A DNA stretch of 33,797 bases from Chloroflexota bacterium. Lineage in GTDB: Bacteria; Chloroflexota; Anaerolineae; Anaerolineales; UBA4823. Made by a program: the position numbers and the translations under genes. The notes under the pieces were generated by a model that was not told where the DNA came from, did not search any database, and saw only the letters and a program-made list of their open reading frames with translations. The stretch's first letter is position 1. Each line of letters begins with the position of its first letter. Shown here piece after piece: positions 15,568 through 24,271 of this stretch. Where the stretch lies: NCBI GenBank assembly GCA_029782365.1, contig JAKOUW010000204.1, positions 1-33,797 on the forward strand, written 5' to 3'.

Positions 15568-18081
15568 ATGAAAAACCGGTTTTTGCACATCCTGATGACA
15601 GCCGTGCTGTTCCTCGCCCTGCCAGCGCCGGTGGCTGCTGGCGGCCAGGTACCGTTGATTCCGCCGGCCGCGCCGCAATCTGTCCAACCAGACCCGGGAT
15701 TCGGCGGCTTTGGCGATGGCAGTGGGTTTGTGGATGTCAAGGGTATGACGGTGACGGCCAGCGTCCAGGATGGAATCAGACGTATCGTGGTGGTGGGTTA
15801 CAAATTCATCAACCCGAATAAATTCATCCAGGTCCAGCGATTCCTGCCGGACGGCGCACTCGACGCCAGCTTTGCCTTTACCAAAGTTATTCAAGGCGAG
15901 CCGCACGCCGTGGCGGTGGATGATTCGGGCCGCATCGTGGTGGCTGGCGAAGCCCAGAATGATTTCTTTGTCATGCGCCTGCATGACGATGGCAGCCTGG
16001 ACACCAGCTTTGCCCTGACCGGCTTCGTCAAGACCGACTTCGATAGCCAGGAAGATTCGGCAGAAGCCGTAGGGGTGCAGCCCAACGGCCGGATTGTGGC
16101 AGGCGGCTGGGGGTATATTGGGAACGACCCCGATTTTGCCGCCGCCCGTTACCTGGACAACGGTGCTTTGGACAGCTCCTTCAGCGGCGACGGCAAGGCG
16201 ACCACCGGTTTTGGTTCCGGATATGATGAAGCGCGAGCCATGCTGCTGCTGCCCGGCAGCCAGGTTGTGTTGGCGGGCGCAGCAGATGACTGCAGTTTCG
16301 TGTCGGGCTGCGATTACGACTTTGGCCTGGCCCGCTACCAGGAAGACGGCAGCCTCGACCCGGCTTTTGATGGAGACGGCAAACTGACCCTGGGCTTTTC
16401 CAACAACGATATGGCTCTGTCGCTGGCGCTGACCCCCGACGGCAGCCAGATCGTGGCCGGCGGCTGCGCAAATTGTTTTGTTTACATCACTCCCGATTAC
16501 GACAGCGATCTGGCGCTGGCGCGCCTCAGCCTGATCGGCGTCCCCGATGCGACCTTCGACGGCGACGGCAAGGCGACCTATCCGCTGACCTTCTATGACG
16601 ACCGCGTGGCGCAAGTATTTCCGCGCTCAGACGGCTCGATCCTGCTGGCGGCGGGCGCCGACCTGGCCAGTGAAGGAGGCAGCCCGTTCACGGCATTCAT
16701 CCTGGCTGAGGCGACAGGCGCCATGAGCACGGCGTTCGGTTACGCTAATGACCTTGATGGGCCCCAACCACAGCAGGCTTTCCTGCAGAGCGACGGAAAA
16801 ATCGTCACCGCCACGACCGGCGGCCTGTACCGCTACCTGCCCAACGGCGCGCGCGACGTGGCTGGCTCTACCGCTGGGGATTTCGACGCCAACAACAATC
16901 ACGCGCTGGCCGTCCTGCCCGTCAATGGCGGCTACTGGGTGGTCGGCGAGGCGCAGACGCGCACGATCTTCAACCAGCAGGTATCGCTGGCTTTTTATGA
17001 CTCATACGGCCATAGGTATGACACGGAATTCAACAACTACGGCGTGACTCTGGCCGGCGGCGCAGGCGATGATTTTGTGCGTTCCGCCGCGCTCGACCGC
17101 CAGGGGCGCGTGGTGGCGGCCGGCTTCTTCGGCGGCAGCGATGCAAACTTCGCCGTTTACCGCTTCAGCGCAGACCATCTGGATACCACCTTCCACGGCC
17201 TGGGCTACACCTTCACAGATTTTGGGCAGGGCAGCGACTACGCCCAGGCCATTTTGCTCCAACCCCAGGCGGACGGCAGTGAGAAGATCGTGGCGGCTGG
17301 CTTTGCCTTCGACGGCGTGACGTACGACCTGGCGATGGCGCGCTACAACGACAACGGCAGCCTGGACAGCACCTTCGGCAAACAGGGAAAAGTGCGCCAC
17401 GACCTGGGATCGGGGTTTGTGCGCATCCGGGCGGCGGTGGTGCAGGCCGATCGCAAGCTGGTGGTGGCTGGCGGGCACGCCGGCGATTTTGTGGTGGTGC
17501 GCTTTACGCCCGACGGCGACCTGGACCCCACGTTTGGCGCCAGCGGTATTGTCGAAGTGACCCTGGGCGGCAACGATGAAGCGCACGCCCTGGCCCTCTA
17601 CCCGAACAACCTGCTGCTCGTGGCTGGTTACACCAGCGGCGATTTTGGCTGGATTTTGCTCAACCAGAGCGACGGCAGTCTGTGCAAATGCGGCAGCATC
17701 TCCGGCGTCAACAAAGCCGACTTTGTCGGCGATGAAACCCCCTACGCTGTGCTGGTGCAGGCAGACGGCAAGATCCTGCTGGCGGGCGGGAACACCACCA
17801 CCTCGAGCTTTTTGCTGGCGCGCTGGCGCAAGACCTTTCCCCTGCAGAACGGCTATGAACTGGACCCGACTTTTGGCGCCGGCGGGCAGATGAGCGTCCG
17901 GGTCGAAAACTGGTCTTCTGCCCAGTCCATGGCGTTTGACTGGTTGAACCGCCTGGTGGTGGCGGGCGACGCTTCCAACAAAGTAGACGAGGACGAGGCG
18001 CTGCTGCGCCTGACCGGCGTCGCCCCGCCCCCGGCGGCTGTGCTCAACAATGCGGTTTTTATACCCCTGCTGAACCGCTAG
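15568..18081 (+). CDS. Secreted delta-60 repeat (beta-propeller) protein with C-terminal FIPLLNR tail
   Basis: An 837-residue protein with a cleavable signal peptide (hydrophobic stretch 5-20, ending LPAPVAAGG). The rest consists of delta-60 repeats (DUF5122/TIGR02608). About ten copies of an L-D-x-x-F core (for example DGSLDPAFDGDGK) follow strands such as VVAGxxxxxFxxxRx, spaced roughly 50-100 residues. Such repeats form beta-propellers, and their cellular roles are largely undefined. The last residues are VLNNAVFIPLLNR, a short hydrophobic-Pro tail also seen in the protein at 26576-28153. GAGG lies about six bases before the ATG at 15568. It should be exported and surface-associated or released. 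No catalytic residues are seen. Confidence 0.85.
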   Translation: MKNRFLHILMTAVLFLALPAPVAAGGQVPLIPPAAPQSVQPDPGFGGFGDGSGFVDVKGMTVTASVQDGIRRIVVVGYKFINPNKFIQVQRFLPDGALDASFAFTKVIQGEPHAVAVDDSGRIVVAGEAQNDFFVMRLHDDGSLDTSFALTGFVKTDFDSQEDSAEAVGVQPNGRIVAGGWGYIGNDPDFAAARYLDNGALDSSFSGDGKATTGFGSGYDEARAMLLLPGSQVVLAGAADDCSFVSGCDYDFGLARYQEDGSLDPAFDGDGKLTLGFSNNDMALSLALTPDGSQIVAGGCANCFVYITPDYDSDLALARLSLIGVPDATFDGDGKATYPLTFYDDRVAQVFPRSDGSILLAAGADLASEGGSPFTAFILAEATGAMSTAFGYANDLDGPQPQQAFLQSDGKIVTATTGGLYRYLPNGARDVAGSTAGDFDANNNHALAVLPVNGGYWVVGEAQTRTIFNQQVSLAFYDSYGHRYDTEFNNYGVTLAGGAGDDFVRSAALDRQGRVVAAGFFGGSDANFAVYRFSADHLDTTFHGLGYTFTDFGQGSDYAQAILLQPQADGSEKIVAAGFAFDGVTYDLAMARYNDNGSLDSTFGKQGKVRHDLGSGFVRIRAAVVQADRKLVVAGGHAGDFVVVRFTPDGDLDPTFGASGIVEVTLGGNDEAHALALYPNNLLLVAGYTSGDFGWILLNQSDGSLCKCGSISGVNKADFVGDETPYAVLVQADGKILLAGGNTTTSSFLLARWRKTFPLQNGYELDPTFGAGGQMSVRVENWSSAQSMAFDWLNRLVVAGDASNKVDEDEALLRLTGVAPPPAAVLNNAVFIPLLNR

Positions 18082-18120
18082 CCGCCAGGCAGCGGGGCGT
18101 AAACGGGTGAAAGCTGTTGA

Positions 18121-19008
18121 TTAGAGCATGGCTTTCGTCAGGGCAGCCTCGGCATACTGCGCCGCCGATTTCAGCGGGATGGAGAAGGCCTGCAGAGCGC
18201 GGGCAGGGTCCACCTGGATGCCGGCAGCCAGCTGGTGCATCAGCGCGGCAAAGGAACGCTGCAGCGGATCGGTCGCCGCATCGCGCTGCGCTTCGAGCGC
18301 CTGGGCCGGCACAAACTGCAGTTCGAAGGCTTTGCCTCCGGCCTGCTCGAACAGGCGCACCGCCTCCAGCAGGCTGAGCGCCTGGGGATGGCCGATCTCG
18401 AACAGGGCGCGCTGCGCCGCCGGGTTGTCCAGGCTCTGCACGGCATACTCCGCCACGTCTCCCAACGAAACAAAGGAGCTCCTGGCGTGCCCATCGCCGA
18501 AGATGGTGGCTTTGGCGTTGGGATAATCGAAACCGGTGGCCGGGCTGAGCCAGGTTTCCATGAAGTACGCCGGGCACAGGATGGTGTAATCCATGCCGCT
18601 GGCGCTGACCGCCTGTTCGACGGTGCGCTTGGCTGTGGTCAGCGGGCAGGGCTCCAGGGATTGGGGGATGCTGACATAGATGAATTTGCGCACCCCGCTC
18701 CGGCTGGCGGCCAGCACCAGGTCGAGCTGGCCCTGCTGGTCGGTGGCGGGGATGGAGTCCCCGGGCTGTATCGAGCGGGCAGAGGTGACGGTGGTGATGA
18801 CGGCGTCCACTCCCCGGCAGGCCTGTGCCAGGGAGGCGGGCTGGCGCAGGTCGCCGGTGACGATCTCGACGCCCAGGGTGGTCAATTCGGCCGCGCGGGC
18901 GGGGGCCGAGGTGGAGCGCACCAGCCCGCGCACGGGATGGCCCGCGGCAGACAGGCGCCGGCAGATTTCACTGCCCAGGTAACCGGTAGAACCAACGACC
19001 AGGATCAT
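18121..19008 (-). CDS. NmrA-like NAD(P)-binding reductase (atypical extended SDR)
   Basis: A 295-residue Rossmann protein. The start at 19008 is chosen because GGAGG is five bases upstream; the open frame extends to 19137 but that part overlaps the previous gene. The nucleotide-binding motif is G6-S-T-G9-Y-L-G12 (ILVVGSTGYLG), followed by R24-type basic residues (GLVRS) that usually favour NADPH, and GVEIVTGDLRQ. This is the NmrA/atypical SDR pattern of quinone-reductase-like or redox-sensing proteins. The YxxxK of classical SDRs is not obvious. Its Shine-Dalgarno overlaps the stop of the gene at 19010-19642 (1 bp apart), so the two are translationally coupled. It lies convergent to the delta-60 gene. 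Confidence 0.85.
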   Translation of the reverse strand: MILVVGSTGYLGSEICRRLSAAGHPVRGLVRSTSAPARAAELTTLGVEIVTGDLRQPASLAQACRGVDAVITTVTSARSIQPGDSIPATDQQGQLDLVLAASRSGVRKFIYVSIPQSLEPCPLTTAKRTVEQAVSASGMDYTILCPAYFMETWLSPATGFDYPNAKATIFGDGHARSSFVSLGDVAEYAVQSLDNPAAQRALFEIGHPQALSLLEAVRLFEQAGGKAFELQFVPAQALEAQRDAATDPLQRSFAALMHQLAAGIQVDPARALQAFSIPLKSAAQYAEAALTKAML

Positions 19009-19009
19009 T

Positions 19010-19642
19010 TCAACCTCCGAAGACCTCTCCTCTGTATTTTGTGCCCAGGATGGTCCTGGAGTAAAAATAGCGGTGCCAGCCGATTTTGGCCAGGTCCTGA
19101 AAATGGGCCTGTTGGGCGGCGATATCCGGCCAGGCATTTACGCCAAAAAAGGCATATTCTTCATTCGACCAGTTTATATCACAGCCCAACAGCGTCACCC
19201 CGCCGCGCGCATCGATCGATTCGCCCACTGCTGAAAAGAGGCGCTGGCGCGTATCTTCGGACAGGCTGGTCCATGCTTCGTTGTTCTGGTTTTTCACGAG
19301 AAACAGTTGGTAGAGCGGGTCGGGGAATGCGGCTTCCCGCACCTGGAAGCCCTCCATCAGGGTGCCGATGTATGTCTCGGCTTCGATGTAACGGTAGTGC
19401 TGGTTTTTTTCGTGGGAGCGGGCCATTTGCTGGAGCGACTGCACATCCGGGACCATTTCGACGCCCCAGCCAGCGCAGGCTTCGTTGTTCCAGCGGGCAT
19501 AGCAGTTCATCAGCAGTTTTGACCCGGCAGCCTGCCCGACTTCGCCGATTCTGGACCAAAACTGGTTCTGCCCTTCCGCTGAAAGCTGGTAATAGGCTTC
19601 ACGAAAGCCGTGCACAATGAATAGATGGTAAAGCTCACTCAT
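19010..19642 (-). CDS. Duplicated-domain protein (two ~90-residue alpha/beta modules), unknown function
   Basis: A 210-residue protein. The start at 19642 has AAGGAG seven bases upstream; the upstream open frame contains the operator. The two halves align with each other: YHLFIVHGF...W-N-N-E-A-x-A-G-W-G-V...YRYIEAETYIGT in the first and YQLFLVKNQ...W-S-N-E-E-Y-A-F-F-G-V...HRYFYSRTILGT in the second. Each half looks like a ferredoxin-like alpha/beta module of the dimeric alpha-beta barrel kind (EthD/NIPSNAP-size), so the fusion may fold as an internal dimer. I do not recognise a named family with confidence (DUF6616-like is possible). It is the first gene of an operon with the NmrA-like reductase. 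Its promoter carries TCAAACG direct repeats and a palindrome. Confidence 0.7.
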   Translation of the reverse strand: MSELYHLFIVHGFREAYYQLSAEGQNQFWSRIGEVGQAAGSKLLMNCYARWNNEACAGWGVEMVPDVQSLQQMARSHEKNQHYRYIEAETYIGTLMEGFQVREAAFPDPLYQLFLVKNQNNEAWTSLSEDTRQRLFSAVGESIDARGGVTLLGCDINWSNEEYAFFGVNAWPDIAAQQAHFQDLAKIGWHRYFYSRTILGTKYRGEVFGG

Positions 19643-19673
19643 ATTTGTTCTCCTTAGTTGATAAATTTTGCCT

Positions 19674-19695
19674 GAATGGTTATATACAACCATTC
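19674..19695. promoter_or_regulatory. Palindromic operator GAATGGTT-n6-AACCATTC
   Basis: A perfect 8-bp inverted repeat with a 6-bp AT-only-but-one centre (arms 19674-19681 and 19688-19695). Its right arm shares four bases with the TAGAAT -10 at 19692-19697. It therefore covers the expected start of transcription of the duplicated-domain/NmrA operon and could bind a dimeric repressor (MarR/TetR type, inference). Confidence 0.5.
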
Positions 19696-19724
19696 TAGCC
19701 AGACAGCGTTTGACAGGCGTTTGA
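19692..19724 (-). promoter_or_regulatory. SARP-type direct repeats and -10 before the duplicated-domain/NmrA operon
   Basis: On the minus strand TCAAACG occurs at 19724-19718 and again at 19713-19707, exactly 11 bp apart. Nine bases later comes TAGAAT (19697-19692). Streptomyces SARP regulators bind heptamer direct repeats with 11-bp period, with the last about 8 bp from the -10, and this geometry fits. The BTAD/SARP-like regulator gene ends 60 bp upstream. The same pair of heptamers occurs at 24041-24058. Confidence 0.6.
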
Positions 19725-19785
19725 CCGGCGCGCAAAACGCCGGGCAGCGTTGCGTACCGGCAGGATTTTGACGCTCAATTGTCGT

Positions 19786-22700
19786 TTACAGCTCGTTGGC
19801 GGCGCGGGCCGCCTCCAGCGCCAGGTCGAAGCATGCCAGGGCCTCGGCCTGTTCACCACGCTCGCAGGCTTTTAAGCCCTGCTCGAGCAGGCCTGCCAGC
19901 GCATCCAGCAGCGGCTGGAAGGCGGGGTTCGGGTCGAGCAGGCACCTGGCAGCGGCAGCGGCGGCTTGCAGGTCCTGCCTGCTGGCGGCGGCAGCCAGCA
20001 GAACCCAATCGGCCAGGGCGTGGAATACACTGCCGTTGAAGGTCTGCCAGGTGGATCGGGCTTCTTCGCATAGACGTACTGCCTGGATGGCGTCGCCGTT
20101 CTGCCAGGCCAACCAGCCCTGGTTGGCCAGCCCGATCCCCAGGTAGGTGGGCTCATTCATCGCCCGCGTTGATTCCAGCAGGGGCGGGAGCTCTTTTTGC
20201 AATTGCTCTGGGTCATGGAGCTTGCGGCTGACCACAGTCTGGTAAGCCAGGCAGCGCATCTGCCACAGGCGGTCGCCCACGTGGTCGAGGGCCTCGTAAG
20301 CCAGGTCCAACCGGCGGCGCGCCAGTTCCAGGTCCCCGTGCCAGAGCAGGCAGAACCCATAGTGGAACTGGGCGACTGCCAGGTTGTAGGGGTCCGCCAA
20401 CGTTTCGGCCTGCTGCAGGCGCTGCTGGACAACCTGCATTGTTGCAGAGGAGGGACGGAAACGCTCGCGGCGCATGCTCGCCATGTAACGCATGGCAAGC
20501 AGATTATTTTGCTGGCCTGGCTTTCCCAGGCTGGCGACCTGCGCTTCGACCTGGGCGATCAGCGCCTCCATCTGCTCGGTATGGTTGTCCCAGTAACAAA
20601 GCTGGATGCGGTCCAATTGAATCTGCAGCCATTCCTGCTGTTCCTCGAGCGTGCCCGCCGGTGGCTGCACGCCCAGCGCCTGCTCCGCCTGTTCCAGGGC
20701 GGTTCGGGCCAGGTCGTGCCGGTACTGCGCCGCCCAGGCTTCGTTGATCTTGCGGTAAATCTGCGAGCGCCACAGCCCGTTTTGGGGAAATGGCTGGGCC
20801 AGGGCGCGTTCGAGATGCGCCAGCGCCTGCGGATAATGGCTTTCCAGCGCTAACAGCCTGCCGGTCTTTTCCAGCAGGACGGCGAATTCTTCATAGGAAA
20901 AAGCGCGTTTTTCCCCCACACCGGCGCTTTCCGCCAGGTCGACGGCGCGCTGAAAATACGTCCAGGCGTCATGGTTGGCGAAGATATCGGCGGCGGCCTG
21001 GGCGGCCAGGCGGTAGTAGCCCACGGCCTGGGCGGCCAGCCCGGAGCGCTCGTAATGACTGCCGATCTCGGCGTAGCGCGGGTTGGGCGCCGCCTGGTCC
21101 AGGCGGGCGTAGGCCTCGGCGGCCTTGCGGTGCAGCAGGCGGCGGTGGGCCGTGCTCAACCGGCCGGTGGCGGCCTGGCGCAAGAGATCGTGGGTGAAAT
21201 CGTAGGTTTCCGGTGAAATTTCCCGGATGATATGGCGGCCTATCAGCTCGTCGAGGGCGCTCACCAGCGCTGTTTCACTCTGCTCGCTGGCCTGGCGCAG
21301 GACGGCCAGGGAAAACTCGCGCCCAATGGTGGCGGCCAGCGCCGTCAGCTCGCGCGTTGCCGGGCTGAGCGTTTCCAGGCGCCGCTTCAGCACCGCCTGG
21401 ATGCGCCCGGAGGCCTCGAGCGCCTCCGCCGGCAGGGCCTGGCCCAGGCGCACCATCTCCACCAGGAAGAGCGGGTTGCCTTCCGCCTGGCGCAGAATGC
21501 CGCCCTCGGCGGCCGAATCTGGCGCGGCTTGCGCGAGCTGGCGGGCAGTCTGCGCGATGAGCTGGAGCGCGTCGGCCTGGGCCAGCGGGCGCAGCTCAAT
21601 TTCCAGCGAGCGCCCTTCCGCTTGCAAGGCGGACTGGAACGCAGTGAAATGGTTGTCTGCAACTGCTTCGCCCTGGCGCAGCGTTGCCACGACCAGCAGG
21701 GGGGCCTGGGGGGCGAAGCGCAGCAAGAAGTGCAGCCACTCCAGCGTGTCGCGGTCACACCACTGCGCATCCTCCAGCAGGATGATTTGCGGCTTCCTGT
21801 GCCCTGTGACGGCGCGGACCAGCGCTTCGAACAGGCGCTGGCGCTGCCAGGCTTCGCTCAGCGGCTCCAGTCGAGGCAGGCTGGAAATTTTTGCGGTGAG
21901 CTCGGGCAGCAGACGGCCAATCTCCACCAGCCAGGTCTGCTCCAGCGGCGGCAGGGGGCGGGCTTTGAGCCAGCTCATTACCGGCGCATACGGCAGGCTG
22001 CCCTCCGACGGGTAGCAGGCCGCGGAGAGCGCCGGGATGCCCTGCAGGCCGGCCCACTTCACGAGCTCCAGCGCCAAACGGGTTTTGCCGATGCCGGCTT
22101 CGCCGCTGATGATGACCGCCCGGGCGCTGCCGCCCGCCGCCGCCTGCCACTGCGCCAATAACTGGCGCCATTCAGGTGAACGGCCCACGAGCGGGCCGGC
22201 ATTTCCCGCCTCGGCGCGGCTGGGTCCATTGGAGGCGGCCTGCAGGCCCAGGTAAGCCTCCTGCAAATAATCCTCCGGCTCGGCGTCCAGCTCTTCTTTC
22301 AACAAGCGGGCATAAACGCGGAAGGCTTTGAGAGCAGACGGCCGGTCGCCTGTCAGAGAGTACAGGCGCATCAGGCGCTGAACGGCGGCGGGCTGCAGCG
22401 GCTCGGCCTGCGCCAGGCGGCGGGCAGACTGCAGCGCCTGGGGATACTGGCGGGCTTCTTCCTGCAGGGCGGCCAGGCGTTCCAGGGCGCCCAGGTACGC
22501 CTGGCGCAGGTCTGCGCGCAGCGGTTGGATCCAATCGTCGTAACAGCCGGGGAAAAGGTCGCCGGTGTACAACTGCAGGGCATCCTGCAGACCGGCGGCA
22601 TCTGCGCTGCCCGGCAGAGCGGCCGCCAGGCGGCGGCGGAACTCGTCCACATCCAGGCGAATCCCATCCCCGGCGCGCCAGGCGATATCGCTGGCGCCAA

Positions 22701-22971
22701 GCTCCACCCAGCCGTCGATCATGGGCGCCGCCTGGCGCAGTTGGTGCAGCAGGTTGCGCAGGTTGGTGCGCGCCTGGCCGGCGGAAGCGTCGGGCCAGAA
22801 TAGGGCGGCGAGCTCTTCACGGCTGACCGGGGCAGTCCGGTGCAGCGCCAGGTAGGCCACCAGCGTCTGCAGACGGACAGAATGGCCAATTTCCAGCGCT
22901 TTGCCCTCATAGAAAAGCTGGATGCCGCCCAGCAAGCGGACCTGCAAATGCGCTGACACGCCCTGCCTCAC
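19786..22971 (-). CDS. BTAD (SARP/AfsR-like) transcriptional regulator with AAA ATPase and TPR domains
   Basis: A 1061-residue regulator. Residues 1-90 form an OmpR-type winged helix (LQVRLLGGIQLFYEGKAL, then LVAYLALHRTAPVSREELA, LFWPDASAGQARTNLRNLLH). Residues ~95-245 form a bacterial transcriptional activation domain (LYTGDLFPGCYDDWIQPLR, then QRLMRLYSLTGDRPSALKAF). An AAA/STAND ATPase follows with Walker A GEAGIGKTR near residue 292 and Walker B IILLEDAQW near 398. The rest is TPR-like helices. The domain order is that of AfsR-type activators. Translation starts at GTG 22971, overlapping the hydrolase stop (GTGA), so it is coupled to that gene. TCAAACG direct repeats at the two flanking promoters are its likely targets (inference). 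Confidence 0.88.
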   Translation of the reverse strand: MRQGVSAHLQVRLLGGIQLFYEGKALEIGHSVRLQTLVAYLALHRTAPVSREELAALFWPDASAGQARTNLRNLLHQLRQAAPMIDGWVELGASDIAWRAGDGIRLDVDEFRRRLAAALPGSADAAGLQDALQLYTGDLFPGCYDDWIQPLRADLRQAYLGALERLAALQEEARQYPQALQSARRLAQAEPLQPAAVQRLMRLYSLTGDRPSALKAFRVYARLLKEELDAEPEDYLQEAYLGLQAASNGPSRAEAGNAGPLVGRSPEWRQLLAQWQAAAGGSARAVIISGEAGIGKTRLALELVKWAGLQGIPALSAACYPSEGSLPYAPVMSWLKARPLPPLEQTWLVEIGRLLPELTAKISSLPRLEPLSEAWQRQRLFEALVRAVTGHRKPQIILLEDAQWCDRDTLEWLHFLLRFAPQAPLLVVATLRQGEAVADNHFTAFQSALQAEGRSLEIELRPLAQADALQLIAQTARQLAQAAPDSAAEGGILRQAEGNPLFLVEMVRLGQALPAEALEASGRIQAVLKRRLETLSPATRELTALAATIGREFSLAVLRQASEQSETALVSALDELIGRHIIREISPETYDFTHDLLRQAATGRLSTAHRRLLHRKAAEAYARLDQAAPNPRYAEIGSHYERSGLAAQAVGYYRLAAQAAADIFANHDAWTYFQRAVDLAESAGVGEKRAFSYEEFAVLLEKTGRLLALESHYPQALAHLERALAQPFPQNGLWRSQIYRKINEAWAAQYRHDLARTALEQAEQALGVQPPAGTLEEQQEWLQIQLDRIQLCYWDNHTEQMEALIAQVEAQVASLGKPGQQNNLLAMRYMASMRRERFRPSSATMQVVQQRLQQAETLADPYNLAVAQFHYGFCLLWHGDLELARRRLDLAYEALDHVGDRLWQMRCLAYQTVVSRKLHDPEQLQKELPPLLESTRAMNEPTYLGIGLANQGWLAWQNGDAIQAVRLCEEARSTWQTFNGSVFHALADWVLLAAAASRQDLQAAAAAARCLLDPNPAFQPLLDALAGLLEQGLKACERGEQAEALACFDLALEAARAANEL

Positions 22972-23822
22972 GCGCTCAAGAATTCTTGCAAGGCGCGGTC
23001 GAAAGGCTCGGGGTGTTCGAACTGCGGGATATGCCCGCAGCGCTCGAAAATCTCCAGGCGCACGTTGGGAATGCGGCGCGCCGCTTCGGCCTGGCTGACT
23101 GGCACGATCTTATCCTGGCGGCCCCAAAACACCAGCGTGAGTTGGGGCAGGGAGGGCAGACTGTCCAGGATTGGCCCGGTGAACTTCTCTTTTTGCCCGA
23201 AAACCGTCCCCAGGGCGCGCAGCGCCTTCAGAAACGCCTGCTGGGCGCCCGCCTGGCTGGCCATGGCAAAGTCCAACTGCACATCCTGTTCGGTGATCAA
23301 CGCCGGATCGTAAAGGATTTCTTTCATAAAGTCCCTGGAAGCTTGCAGGCCGGGCCGGGTGGCCAGCTCGCCCAACAGCGGCAGGCTGGCCAGGCGCAGC
23401 ATCAGGCTCACCTCTTTGCCCAGCCCGGCGCTGCTCACCAGCACCAGGCGCTCCACCTGCGCCGGGTAGGCCAGGGCAAACTGCAGGGCCACCCCGCCGC
23501 CCATCGAATGGCCGGCCAGCGCGGCTTTCTCGATCCCCAGGGCGGCCATGAAATCGTGGATGAATGTTGCAAAGTAAGGGTAATCGTACGGCGCACTGGC
23601 GGGCTTGTCGCTGCGCCCAAAGCCGGGCAGGTCCACCACAAACACGCGGTGCTGGCGGGCCAGGGCCAGGTTGTTCGGCCACCAGGTCTCGGCGTAGCCG
23701 CCCAGCCCGTGAACCAACACCACCGGCGATCCCTGCTCGCCGTCGGCCCAGTAGCGCGCCCGCAGACTGCCAACCTGGATGAAACGATCGGGTGGGTATT
23801 TCGGGTTTTCACTGGCTGCCAT
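22968..23822 (-). CDS. Alpha/beta hydrolase
   Basis: A 284-residue alpha/beta-fold hydrolase. The oxyanion-hole motif is VVLVHGLGG and the nucleophile elbow GHS106MGG. The likely acid lies in VFWGRQDKIVPV and the His in RCGHIPQFEHP, so the triad is complete. There is no signal peptide, so it is cytoplasmic. Substrate cannot be told: esterases, meta-cleavage hydrolases and haloperoxidase-like enzymes share these features. GGAGG lies five bases before the ATG at 23822. It is the first gene of an operon with the BTAD regulator (4-bp overlap), so it may make or remove the ligand to which the regulator responds (inference). Confidence 0.88.
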   Translation of the reverse strand: MAASENPKYPPDRFIQVGSLRARYWADGEQGSPVVLVHGLGGYAETWWPNNLALARQHRVFVVDLPGFGRSDKPASAPYDYPYFATFIHDFMAALGIEKAALAGHSMGGGVALQFALAYPAQVERLVLVSSAGLGKEVSLMLRLASLPLLGELATRPGLQASRDFMKEILYDPALITEQDVQLDFAMASQAGAQQAFLKALRALGTVFGQKEKFTGPILDSLPSLPQLTLVFWGRQDKIVPVSQAEAARRIPNVRLEIFERCGHIPQFEHPEPFDRALQEFLSA

Positions 23823-23904
23823 GTGCGCCTCCGCAGCAATCGATCTGCCTGGTGGTATGGGCTGGATGGTTTGTGATTTTGGCGATTGTTTATCTGCTTA
23901 GCCT

Positions 23905-23934
23905 ATTTTAACACATTCACAGTTTTGCTTTCAA
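23905..23934 (-). promoter_or_regulatory. Promoter of the hydrolase-BTAD regulator operon
   Basis: On the minus strand TTGAAA (23934-23929) and TAAAAT (23910-23905) are 18 bp apart. A TG lies one base before the -10 (TGTTAAAAT), giving an extended -10. The leader to the ATG at 23822 is about 75 nt. The 314-bp gap from 23823 to 24136 otherwise holds the divergent TCAAACG promoter and no gene. Confidence 0.6.
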
Positions 23935-24040
23935 TTTCCCGCCGGCACCGCATGTCAGAAAGGGCCGCTTATCCCCATCTGTGTTCGTTGATGCATCTAA
24001 ATCCGCATATTTAGAGTTAATTTATGAAAATAGTTGCTCT

Positions 24041-24074
24041 TCAAACGCTTGTCAAACGCTGAGAATGTTATGAT
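24041..24074 (+). promoter_or_regulatory. SARP-type direct repeats and -10 before the small ORF/metallopeptidase
   Basis: TCAAACG occurs at 24041-24047 and 24052-24058 (11-bp period), and TATGAT (24069-24074) follows after ten bases. Over the 21 bases covering both heptamers this site and the one at 19704-19724 (minus strand) differ at a single position. It points toward the genes at 24137 and 24268 and lies about 100 bp from the divergent hydrolase promoter. Confidence 0.6.
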
Positions 24075-24136
24075 AGTCCATAATGCTGACTGCAATATGC
24101 GGAATTTGTGTGGGTTAGAAGATAAAGGCGGAGTAT

Positions 24137-24271
24137 ATGCAGCGCATGTTGCAAATCGCCGAGATTGCCTTCTTGTCTGGAGCCGCTCCTGCTGCCAACG
24201 ATGACGCCATCGCTGACCTTGTGCTCGGTCAATCCAACTTCACTGACAATGCGAAAGGATGCCCAAAATGA
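24137..24271 (+). CDS. Small ORF (44 aa), NHL-protein-like fragment or leader peptide
   Basis: An open frame from ATG 24137 (AAGG eight bases upstream; a second in-frame ATG at 24146) to TGA 24269-24271. Its stop overlaps the ATG of the metallopeptidase (ATGA at 24268-24271), so it could drive coupled translation. The middle part, AIADLVLGQSNFTDNAKG, strongly resembles the start of secreted NHL-repeat proteins, in which A-D-x-V-L-G-Q-x-x-F-T marks the first blade. It may therefore be the remnant of such a gene captured as a leader, or a real short leader. It lies downstream of the TCAAACG promoter. Confidence 0.4.
   Translation: MQRMLQIAEIAFLSGAAPAANDDAIADLVLGQSNFTDNAKGCPK

Noticed and set aside
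18235..19620. 461-codon plus-strand frame across two minus-strand genes
   Set aside because: It overlaps two well-supported genes and shows no recognisable domain.
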